From an uncultured Clostridia bacterium (GTDB lineage Bacteria > Bacillota > Clostridia > Christensenellales > Aristaeellaceae): DNA of 57,801 nucleotides. How positions within the stretch are numbered: position 1 is the stretch's first letter; each line of letters begins with the position of its first letter. The DNA lies in assembly GCA_946408995.1 (NCBI GenBank), contig CAMJUL010000016.1, positions 1 to 57,801 of the forward strand, in the 5' to 3' direction. Under the pieces are notes generated by a model. It was not told the origin of the DNA. It worked only from the letters and a program-made list of their open reading frames with translations, and ran no database searches. Positions 24,050 to 31,869 of this stretch are shown here, piece by piece. The position numbers and the translations under genes were made by a program.

Positions 24050-26145
24050 GATGGTTGTCCTCCTTTTGGATGGTTTTCCGTATGGTAGATGGGGTATTCC
24101 TTTCCGTCCCTGAAGAAGACGGGAATGATGTCCAAGGGGGCCGGGACCGTCACCGTCCGCCCTCCTTCATAGGTCTCAAGGGTATAAGCGTCGGTCCATA
24201 TCGCGCCGGAGGGCAGATACACCCGGCGCTCTGTCGCCCCGGCCTCCATCACCGGGGCCACAAGCAGATCCGGACCCAGCATGTAGGCGTCCTCCACATG
24301 CCAGGCATCGATATCCCCCGGGAAGTCAAAGAAAAGCGGCCGCATGACCGGAGCGCCGGAGGTATGGGCCTCTGCCATCACCCGGCGCAGGTAGGGTCTC
24401 AGCCTTTCCCGGATAAAAAGGTACCTGCAGAGGATGGGGGTGTTCTCCTCCCCGAAGCTCCATACCTCATTGTCCTGTCCGGAGGTCAGCTGGCGGACGC
24501 CGTTACGGTATTCCTGCTCCCGCTCAAACCAGGGGCTGCGTTCCCCGTGCATCCGGAACACCGGGCTAAAGCAGCCCCAGGCGAACCAGCGCACCAAAAG
24601 TTCCCTGAAGGCCGGGTCGCTGCTGTCGCCGCCCATAAAACCGCCGATATCGCTTGTCCACCAAGGGATGCCCGCCATGCCCATGGAAAGCCCTGCCTGC
24701 AGCTGCTCCCGCATCACCCGGAAGGAGGAATACACATCGCCCGACCAGGCGAGCACGGCGTATTTCTGACTGCCGGCCCACGCACAGCGGGTCAGGCTCA
24801 GGATCTCCTTTTCCCCTTCTTCCCGAAGGCCCTCGTAGAAGCCCCGGGCATAGCAGACGGGATAGAGGTTGGAGGTCTGCAGCGCCGGGCCCGCGTAATA
24901 GCGGTAATTGTCAAACTCATAATCCGCGTATTCCGGCTCCGCCTCGTCCAGCCAGAAGCACCGGATGCCCTTCCTGTAATAATTCTCCCGGCATTTTTCC
25001 CAGACAAACCGTCTCGCGCCGGGATGGGTCGCGTCAAAAATCACCGCCGCGCCCATCCAGGTGCTGACATCGTTCCCACGGTCCGTCCGGATCAGGTATC
25101 CCCTGTCCGCCATCTCCCCGTAGTTTTCGCTGCGTTCGTCCACCGTAGGCCAGACGGAGACCACCGTCTCGACCCCCATCGCCTTCAGCTCCTTCACCAT
25201 TCCTTCCGGATCCGGCCAGTCCAGCGGCTCGAATTTGAAATCTCCCTGCCTCGTCCAATGGAAAAAATCCACGACTATGGCATCCAGGGGCAGGCCCATG
25301 GCCTTGTGTCTGCGGGCGACGCGCAGCAGCTCGTCCTGGGTACGGTACCGCAGCTTGCACTGCCAATAGCCCAGGCCGTACTCCGGCATCATGGGGACCC
25401 GGCCTGTCACGGCGCTGTAGTTCCGCTCAATGTCCGCCGGGGTATCGCCGCAGGTCAGGTAATAGTCCATCTTTTTGGTGGATCTGGCCGTCCATTCCGT
25501 GCGGTTTGTGCCAAAGGTACAGGTGCCGATGGCCGGATTGTTCCACAAAAAGCCGTATCCCCTGCTGGATACGAAGAAGGGAACACTGGCCTGGGAATTG
25601 CGATGGCACAGCTCCAGGACGGCGCCCTTCTTGTTCAGCTGCCGGTCCTGGTACTGGCCCATGCCAAAGATCATCTCGTCGTCATACGCCTCAAACCGGG
25701 CGGTCAGGGCCCAGTCGTCCGTACCCGGAATGGCCTTCAGTTCCCTTCCGCGGATCCGGAGCGACGAAGAATACCGGTTGATCCGGTTGCGGTTGCGCCA
25801 GTACTCGGCCGTCAGCAATTCGCCCCGCTGGTTGTAAAAGCTCAGCCAGCCCTCCGGATGGACGACGACCGAAAGCTTTCCGTTGACAAAGGTGTATTCC
25901 TTCTCCAGGCGGTGGTATTGAACGTATTCAGGGCCCTTATACCAGGGATCGGTGGTATCCACCTCCCTGCAGGTGATGACGGCATGGCTTTCGGTTCCCT
26001 TTTCCGTCAGCGCCCAGTCCCTTGGGTCCATCTCCGCCTCGTTGGTCATTCGGACACGGACGCCGTCCGTCCCCCAGGCGTCAAGCCAGACCTGGCTGAC
26101 CCCACTTCGGATCACCAAGCGGCCGTTCATCTGCTCGATCTGCAT
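24046..26145 (-). CDS. Glycoside hydrolase family 31 (alpha-xylosidase/alpha-glucosidase)
   Basis: Cytosolic retaining alpha-glycosidase, 699 aa, no signal peptide. The N-terminal beta-sandwich leads into a (beta/alpha)8 barrel with the GH31 nucleophile signature FWLDEAEPE (Asp400). The region GGFMGGDSSDPAFRELLVRW and the RMHGERSPW loop are also typical, and MPEYGLGYWQCKLRYRTQ and DAIVVDFFHWTRQGDF are close to YicI-type xylosidases, so alpha-xylosidase is my best guess. The ATG follows AAGGAGGAGG. It is 44 bp downstream of the ABC exporter pair and coupled to the YhcH gene. Together they suggest use of xyloglucan or similar plant oligosaccharides. Confidence 0.9.
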   Translation of the reverse strand: MQIEQMNGRLVIRSGVSQVWLDAWGTDGVRVRMTNEAEMDPRDWALTEKGTESHAVITCREVDTTDPWYKGPEYVQYHRLEKEYTFVNGKLSVVVHPEGWLSFYNQRGELLTAEYWRNRNRINRYSSSLRIRGRELKAIPGTDDWALTARFEAYDDEMIFGMGQYQDRQLNKKGAVLELCHRNSQASVPFFVSSRGYGFLWNNPAIGTCTFGTNRTEWTARSTKKMDYYLTCGDTPADIERNYSAVTGRVPMMPEYGLGYWQCKLRYRTQDELLRVARRHKAMGLPLDAIVVDFFHWTRQGDFKFEPLDWPDPEGMVKELKAMGVETVVSVWPTVDERSENYGEMADRGYLIRTDRGNDVSTWMGAAVIFDATHPGARRFVWEKCRENYYRKGIRCFWLDEAEPEYADYEFDNYRYYAGPALQTSNLYPVCYARGFYEGLREEGEKEILSLTRCAWAGSQKYAVLAWSGDVYSSFRVMREQLQAGLSMGMAGIPWWTSDIGGFMGGDSSDPAFRELLVRWFAWGCFSPVFRMHGERSPWFEREQEYRNGVRQLTSGQDNEVWSFGEENTPILCRYLFIRERLRPYLRRVMAEAHTSGAPVMRPLFFDFPGDIDAWHVEDAYMLGPDLLVAPVMEAGATERRVYLPSGAIWTDAYTLETYEGGRTVTVPAPLDIIPVFFRDGKEYPIYHTENHPKGGQPS

Positions 26146-26189
26146 AAGCCTCCTCCTTCGTTCCGTTTTGGACGGGGCAGGGATCCTGT

Positions 26190-27986
26190 TCAGGCCGCCT
26201 CGTCAAACTGACTGTTGTACAATTCTGCATAGAAGCCTCCCCTGGCCAAAAGCTCCTCGTGTTTCCCCTGCTCCACGATGTCCCCGTCCCGGATGACCAG
26301 GATCACGTCCGCGTTGCGGATGGTGGACAGGCGGTGGGCGATGACAAAACTGGTACGGTGCTCCGTCAGGCGGTCCATGGCTTTCTGGATCACAAGCTCC
26401 GTCCGGGTATCCACCGAGGAGGTCGCCTCGTCCAGGATCAGCATGGGGCTGTCCTGGATCATGGCCCGGGCGATCGTCATCAGCTGTTTCTGACCGGCGG
26501 AAATGACTGTATTATCGCTGAGCACCGTATCATACCCCTGCGGCAGCGCCTTGATAAAGGAATGAATACCGCAGGCCTTGCAGGCGGCCTTCATGCGCTC
26601 CTCCGTCACGCCGGGGGTGTTGTAAACCAGGTTCTCGCGGACCGTCCCCTCAAACAGCCAGGTATCTTGAAGGACCATGCCAAAGCGGCTGTGGACCTCC
26701 TCCCGTTTCATGGACCGGACAGGAACGCCGTCGATCCGGATCTCCCCCCCTGTCGGCTCGTAAAAACGCATCAGCAGGTTGACCAGGGTCGTTTTCCCGG
26801 CGCCGGTCGGTCCGACGATGGCCACCTTCTGGCCGGGCTGCACGTGGATGGAAAAATCCCGGATCACGGTCTCCTCCGGCTTGTCCGGATACGCGAAGCG
26901 AACGTGGCTGAACTCCACCTCGCCGCGGACAGCGCCCTCAGGGCCCCCTTTGGCGGTTTCGTCCTCCATTTCCTCTTCATCCAGGAACTCAAAGACCCGC
27001 TCCGCCGCCGCTGCCGCCGACTGCATATTCGTCATCGCCTGGCCGATCTGCTGCACCGGGCTCTGGAACTGGCGGACATAGATCATGAATGCGGTGATCA
27101 CGCCAAAGGTGATGGTCCCGTTCACGGCCAGGGCGGCGCCCACCACGCATACCGCCACATACCCGAAATTGCCGATGAAGCCCATCAGCGGCTGCATCAG
27201 CCCTCCCAGGAACTGGGATTTGAAATTGGCCTCCTTCACAGCCTTGTTGAGGCCGTCAAAATGTTCCTTCACACGCCCGTCCGCATTGGATACGCGGATG
27301 ATGTCATGGCCCGTGTACATTTCCTCGATATAGCCGTTCAGGGCCCCCAGGTTCTTTTGCCGGGCCACAAAATATTTCTGGCTCTTTCCCACGATGACCA
27401 TCATCACCAGCATGGCCAGAAACGTGGAAAGGACCGACGTGCCCGCCATGATCCAGTTGGTGGTGACCATCATGATCAGGCATCCCACAAACTGCGCCGC
27501 CGCCGAAACCATGGTGGCCATGGAATTGGACAGGGACGCGCTGACGGTGTCCACGTCGTTGGTGACCCGGGAAAGCACGTCGCCGTATTCATGAAAATTG
27601 AAATAGCTCAGCGGCAGCCGGTTGATCTTACCCACGATGTCCCGCCGCATCCGTTTGGACAGGCGCTGGTTGAACCCCGCCATCAGGTAATGCTGCAGGA
27701 AGGTAAACAACGCGCTGAGTCCGTACAGGACGCAAAGCAGGATCCCGACCCGGGCGATGCCCGCCATGTCGATCCTGCTCATCAGGCCCTGGGTGATGAA
27801 GTCAGTGATCCGGCTGATCTGCCTTGGACCGACAATGGTCAGCACCGCGCCGCCGCCCGAAAGGATCAGGGCCAGGATAAAAACGCCCATGTCCCTCCGG
27901 CTGTAGCCCAGCAGCTGACGCATCGCCTTGTTCATGTTGTGCGGTTTCTCTGGGAGTCTTCCCCGTCCGGACCCTCTTCCATGCAT
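26190..27986 (-). CDS. ABC exporter half, heterodimer subunit B
   Basis: Fused membrane-ATPase exporter subunit of 598 aa with six membrane helices (about 30-320) and a C-terminal ATPase. Walker A is GPTGAGKTT and Walker B MLILDEATSS with the catalytic Glu, but the signature motif is ISAGQKQ, not LSGGQ. Its partner has the complementary pattern (good signature, Asp in place of the catalytic Glu), which is the hallmark of asymmetric heterodimeric exporters such as BmrCD or TM287/288. The ATG directly follows the partner's stop codon, with GGAGG inside the partner's last codons. Likely substrates are drugs, lipids or peptides; sequence does not decide. Confidence 0.9.
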   Translation of the reverse strand: MHGRGSGRGRLPEKPHNMNKAMRQLLGYSRRDMGVFILALILSGGGAVLTIVGPRQISRITDFITQGLMSRIDMAGIARVGILLCVLYGLSALFTFLQHYLMAGFNQRLSKRMRRDIVGKINRLPLSYFNFHEYGDVLSRVTNDVDTVSASLSNSMATMVSAAAQFVGCLIMMVTTNWIMAGTSVLSTFLAMLVMMVIVGKSQKYFVARQKNLGALNGYIEEMYTGHDIIRVSNADGRVKEHFDGLNKAVKEANFKSQFLGGLMQPLMGFIGNFGYVAVCVVGAALAVNGTITFGVITAFMIYVRQFQSPVQQIGQAMTNMQSAAAAAERVFEFLDEEEMEDETAKGGPEGAVRGEVEFSHVRFAYPDKPEETVIRDFSIHVQPGQKVAIVGPTGAGKTTLVNLLMRFYEPTGGEIRIDGVPVRSMKREEVHSRFGMVLQDTWLFEGTVRENLVYNTPGVTEERMKAACKACGIHSFIKALPQGYDTVLSDNTVISAGQKQLMTIARAMIQDSPMLILDEATSSVDTRTELVIQKAMDRLTEHRTSFVIAHRLSTIRNADVILVIRDGDIVEQGKHEELLARGGFYAELYNSQFDEAA

Positions 27987-29759
27987 TCAGTCCGCCTCCA
28001 ATTCATTCCGGGACAGCTGCGACAGGGCAATTTCCCGGTACACATCACAGGTCTGGATCAGTTCCTCATGGGTGCCGATCCCCACTGCCTCCCCTTCCTC
28101 CAGCACCACGATCCTGTCCGCATGCCGGACGGTCCCGATGCGCTGCGCCACGATCAGGCAGGTGGTGTCCTTCAGATCCGCGTTCAGCCGTCCTCTGAGG
28201 GCCGCGTCCGTCTTCAGGTCCAGCGCGGAGAACGAATCGTCAAAGATCAGGATCTCGGGCTTGCGTGCAATGGCCCGGGCAATGGACAGGCGCTGTTTCT
28301 GCCCGCCCGAAAGGTTGGTTCCTCCCTGAGCGATATTGGCCTGAAGTCCGCCCGGCAGCTCACGGACGAATCCGTCCGCCTGGGCGATCTCAAGGGCCCA
28401 CGTTTCCGTTTCCGGGGAAACGGGCTCCCGCGCCCTGCCAAAGGTCAGGTTCTCCTCCACCGTGCCGGAAAACAGCACGGTTTTCTGGGAGATATAGCCG
28501 ACTTTCCCGTACAGCTGGTCAAACGTATAGTCCCGCAGGTCCTTCCCGTCCAGGAAGATTTCCCCGCGGGTCGGGTCATAGAGCCGTGCCGCCAGGGATA
28601 CCAGGGTGGTTTTGCCGCTGCCGGTAGCGCCGATAAAAGCCACTGTCTCCCCCGGACGCACGTCAAAGGAGAGGTTCTTCAGGCAGTCCTCCGAGGCATC
28701 TGGATAGCGGAAGGACACATTCCGGAAGGAAAGGCTCCCTTTTTCGCTCCCCTCTGTCCCCTTTCCGCCTTTCACCCGCGGATCCGCCGCCAGCACCTCC
28801 TCAATGCGGGCAGCGGACACCTGGGCCCTTGGCAGCATCATAAAGATCATGACCAGCATCATAAACGACATGATCACATACACGGCGTAGGAGGAGAAGA
28901 CCACCACCTCGCTGAACATCTCCACCCGCCGCGGGATCGCCTCAAGGCTTGTAACGGGGATGTCGTTGACCATGGCCGCCCCCAGCCAATAGATGGCCAG
29001 GGACAGGCCGCTCATCACCAGGGAGATCACCGGCATCAGCACCGCAAGGTGCCGTGCCGTATACAGCTGGGTCTCCATCAGGTTCCGGTTGGCGCGCTCG
29101 AATTTTTCCTCCTGATACCCTTCCGCGTTGAAGGCGCGCACGATCCTTAGGCCGCTCAGGTTCTCCCTGGTGACCCGGTTCACATCGTCGATCTGCTTCT
29201 GGACAATGCGGAATTTGGGCAGCACCTGTTTCATCAGCACCAGGATGACGCACAGGATGATGACCACCGCTCCTGCCGTGACCAGGGAAAGCGTTCCGTT
29301 TTTGCCTACGATCTTCAATACTGCCCAGACCGCCATGATGGGCGCCTTGATCATGACCTGAAGGCCCATGGCCACCAGCATTTGGATCTGGGTGATGTCG
29401 TTGGTGGTGCGCGTGATCAGGCTGGCGGTAGAAAAGCGCTTGATCTCCTCGGCCCCGAAATCCGTGACCCTGTGGAAGACCTTTTCCCGCAGCACGAAGC
29501 TGAAATTGGACGCAAGCCGCGCGGCAAAGTAACCCACGATCACAGACAGCGCCGCGCTGCCCAGGGCGCAGGCGAGCATTTTGGCTCCCGCAGTCCAGAT
29601 CCGGCTCATCTCACTGCCCGGGGTCACGATCAAACGCGTGATGTCGCTCATATAGTCCGGCATGGTCAGGTCCACCCATACCTGCCCCGCCACCAGCAGC
29701 AGACACAGAAGCGCGTAAGCCCGCTCCCGTCTGCGCATGAAACGGAAGATCCGCCACAT
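27987..29759 (-). CDS. ABC exporter half, heterodimer subunit A
   Basis: Exporter subunit of 590 aa, with six N-terminal helices and a C-terminal ATPase. Walker A is GATGSGKTT and the signature is an intact NLSGGQKQR, but Walker B is ILIFDDSFSALD, with Asp at the position of the catalytic Glu. It therefore forms the degenerate ATP site together with the altered signature of its partner and contributes the good signature to the active site. It starts after AAGGAG, 15 bp downstream of the YczE-like gene. It is part of a long minus-strand unit that starts at the MFS gene. Confidence 0.9.
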   Translation of the reverse strand: MWRIFRFMRRRERAYALLCLLLVAGQVWVDLTMPDYMSDITRLIVTPGSEMSRIWTAGAKMLACALGSAALSVIVGYFAARLASNFSFVLREKVFHRVTDFGAEEIKRFSTASLITRTTNDITQIQMLVAMGLQVMIKAPIMAVWAVLKIVGKNGTLSLVTAGAVVIILCVILVLMKQVLPKFRIVQKQIDDVNRVTRENLSGLRIVRAFNAEGYQEEKFERANRNLMETQLYTARHLAVLMPVISLVMSGLSLAIYWLGAAMVNDIPVTSLEAIPRRVEMFSEVVVFSSYAVYVIMSFMMLVMIFMMLPRAQVSAARIEEVLAADPRVKGGKGTEGSEKGSLSFRNVSFRYPDASEDCLKNLSFDVRPGETVAFIGATGSGKTTLVSLAARLYDPTRGEIFLDGKDLRDYTFDQLYGKVGYISQKTVLFSGTVEENLTFGRAREPVSPETETWALEIAQADGFVRELPGGLQANIAQGGTNLSGGQKQRLSIARAIARKPEILIFDDSFSALDLKTDAALRGRLNADLKDTTCLIVAQRIGTVRHADRIVVLEEGEAVGIGTHEELIQTCDVYREIALSQLSRNELEAD

Positions 29760-29774
29760 ATTCCTTGTCTCCTT

Positions 29775-30458
29775 CTATTCAAAATACGTTCTCAGTTTCA
29801 GGCCGTCCCGGAATTCAAACAGCCTGTCCAGGAGTCTGCCGCAGCAGGCGATGAAGGGGCCATTGACCAGCGCGCAGACAAAGGTTCCCGCCTTGATGCC
29901 CTCAAAATGGCCGAAGCCGAAAAAAGCGAAGGACAGTACCACCGCCATCAGGCAGCTGCACAGGTCGTAGGCCGTCTTGACGCGGCCGATGTCCAGCCTG
30001 TATTTCAGGGACAGCTCCTTGACAAACAGCTCATACGCCTCCGGCGCAATATAGGTCCTGAACAGCAGCGCCACCCCCAGGCCGCCCAGTCCGAGCCCCA
30101 GCGTGAAAAAGACCAGCCTCAGGGGGATCCCTCCTCCCTCGAGGGTCCCGACAAAGGCCATCATCGCATCCAGCGTCAGGCCGTAGAGCACTGCCGTCAC
30201 AAAAGAAAACAGGTACATTCCCTTGAAACGGCCCATGAGGAGGGACAGCAGCACCAGCAAGAGCGCCTGAAAGCAGTACTCCGCCATGCCAAAGGTAAAC
30301 CCCGGCAGGAAAGAGGAGACCCTGAGATGGACAAGATAGGCAGGGGCCACCACCATGGACAGGCCAAAGTCCGCCCGCTCCATCAGCGCCGTTCCAAAGG
30401 CCAGAAACAGCAATCCAAGAAAATACGCCGCCTCCGTGCAAAAAAGCCTTTTTTTCAT
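29775..30458 (-). CDS. YczE/DUF6198-like integral membrane protein
   Basis: Membrane protein of 227 aa with about five or six helices, resembling YczE and the wider YitT-like group (conserved AFGTALMERADFGLSMVVAPAY at the start, split by one Pro-rich loop). Function is unknown; YczE relatives often sit near transporter or secondary-metabolite genes. The ATG at 30458 overlaps the MFS stop by four bases (ATGA) and has GGGGA just upstream. The frame remains open far upstream inside the MFS gene, but that extension is a shadow of it. The gene is translationally coupled to the MFS transporter and precedes the ABC exporter. Confidence 0.78.
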   Translation of the reverse strand: MKKRLFCTEAAYFLGLLFLAFGTALMERADFGLSMVVAPAYLVHLRVSSFLPGFTFGMAEYCFQALLLVLLSLLMGRFKGMYLFSFVTAVLYGLTLDAMMAFVGTLEGGGIPLRLVFFTLGLGLGGLGVALLFRTYIAPEAYELFVKELSLKYRLDIGRVKTAYDLCSCLMAVVLSFAFFGFGHFEGIKAGTFVCALVNGPFIACCGRLLDRLFEFRDGLKLRTYFE

Positions 30459-31693
30459 TCTTGTTCCCCACAGCCTGCCATCTTTTGACCCTCTTCCTTC
30501 CGGGTGGCATCGTCCGTCTTTCCTTTTGCCCTGCCAAGCAGGATCAGGCAAAATACAAGCAGCAGCGGGAACACGCTTCCCGCGAGGAGGCCCCGCCGAA
30601 GGTCGTCCCCGGCAAGCTGGGTCACAAAGCCCACGACACTCGGACCAAGGGCGCCCCCCAGGTCTCCGGACATGGCCAGCAGCGCAAACAGGGCGGTGCC
30701 GCCCCTTGGAAGACGGGGGGAGGTCACACTGATGGTGCCCGGCCACATGATTCCCACCGAAAACCCGCACATAACACACCCCACAAGCCCCGGCATCGGG
30801 GCCGGGGAGAGGGAAGCAAGCAGGTAACAGGCAACGCACAGCACGCCGGAAAAGACCATGAAACGCCTCAGGTCCATCCGTTCGCCGAATCGTCCGTAAA
30901 GGACCCGGCTGATCCCCATGGTGACCGCGAACAGGCACGGGCCCGCCAGATCCCCCAGGGTCTTTGAAAAGCCCAGCGCCGCTTCGGCAAAGGCGGACGC
31001 CCATTGCGCCATGGCAAGTTCCGATGCCCCGGCGCAGACCATCAGGACCGCAGCCAGGTAAAACAGCGGTGTTCTGAACAATTCCCCGATCGACATGCCC
31101 TTCCCCTGCTCGGTCAGCCGCTCAATGGGGCACACCGCGAAATTGGTGATGTTGTACAGGGGGATCAGCGCGAGGCCACAGGCGAGAAAGCGCCAGTTTT
31201 CAATGCCGAACACCGCGAAAAACAGGGCCGATACCACGATCACCCCGACCGACCCCCAGCAGTAAAAGGAGTGAAGAAGGCTCATCACCGAGGCCTTGTT
31301 TTCAAAGGGACAGGCTTCCACGATGGGGCTGACCAGCACCTCGATCAGCCCGCTGCCAATGGCATAGAGGATCACGCAGGAAAGGATCCCCGCAAACGGG
31401 TCGGAAAACCAGGCAGGCACGACAGCGAGTCCCGCCAGCCCCAGTCCGGAGGCGACCTCCGACGCCAGCACGCAGCGGCGGTATCCGATGGCGTCCACAA
31501 ACCGGGCGCAGAAGATATCCACCAGCAGCTGGGTCAGGAAAAACGCCGTCGGGATCAGCGCGATCTGGCCGAGGGTCAATCCGTATTCCGTGTGAAAACG
31601 CAAAAACAGCAGCGGTGCGAAATTGGCGGCGATCGCCTGGGAAATAAAGCCGAGGTAGCACGCCCTCAGGGTCCTTCGGTAATCTTTCTGCAT
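30455..31693 (-). CDS. MFS transporter
   Basis: Major facilitator superfamily permease of 412 aa with 12 predicted helices. The loop between helices 2 and 3 carries DIFCARFVDAIGYRRCVLASE, matching the family's D-x3-R-x-G-x-R pattern. It resembles the fucose-permease/sugar branch more than the drug exporters, but that is a soft call. The ATG follows AGAGGGGG. It is the promoter-proximal gene of a minus-strand unit running to the Gfo/Idh oxidoreductase, in which GH31 and YhcH could process an imported sugar. Confidence 0.85.
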   Translation of the reverse strand: MQKDYRRTLRACYLGFISQAIAANFAPLLFLRFHTEYGLTLGQIALIPTAFFLTQLLVDIFCARFVDAIGYRRCVLASEVASGLGLAGLAVVPAWFSDPFAGILSCVILYAIGSGLIEVLVSPIVEACPFENKASVMSLLHSFYCWGSVGVIVVSALFFAVFGIENWRFLACGLALIPLYNITNFAVCPIERLTEQGKGMSIGELFRTPLFYLAAVLMVCAGASELAMAQWASAFAEAALGFSKTLGDLAGPCLFAVTMGISRVLYGRFGERMDLRRFMVFSGVLCVACYLLASLSPAPMPGLVGCVMCGFSVGIMWPGTISVTSPRLPRGGTALFALLAMSGDLGGALGPSVVGFVTQLAGDDLRRGLLAGSVFPLLLVFCLILLGRAKGKTDDATRKEEGQKMAGCGEQE

Positions 31694-31728
31694 GGGTCCC
31701 CCTCTTTAAAATAAAATGGAACCTATGC

Positions 31729-31757
31729 AGTATATACCAAACCCCGCCTCCTGTCAT
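31729..31757 (-). promoter_or_regulatory. Promoter of the MFS-GH31 gene run
   Basis: On the minus strand ATGACA (31752-31757) and TATACT (31729-31734) are 17 bp apart, leaving a leader of about 30 bases before the MFS ATG at 31693. Confidence 0.5.
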
Positions 31758-31762
31758 CAGGA

Positions 31763-31792
31763 TTGGACAGCTTCCGGGATATATTGTACAAT
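31763..31792 (+). promoter_or_regulatory. Promoter of the MMPL exporter gene
   Basis: TTGGAC (31763-31768) and TACAAT (31787-31792) are spaced by 18 bp. The -10 region lies within a 10-bp palindrome, ATTGTACAAT (31783-31792), which could be a small operator. The divergent MFS promoter starts six bases away. Confidence 0.45.
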
Positions 31793-31869
31793 TAAAGCGC
31801 AGCTGTTTATTTGTCCCTGTCCTGCAAGCCCCGGATCCGAAAAGTCTCCCCTCGAAAGGAACCTGCCTC

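Noticed and set aside
30459-31004. N-terminal extension of the YczE-like frame
   Set aside because: It lies inside the MFS gene; the ATG at 30458 overlapping the MFS stop explains the start and membrane pattern.
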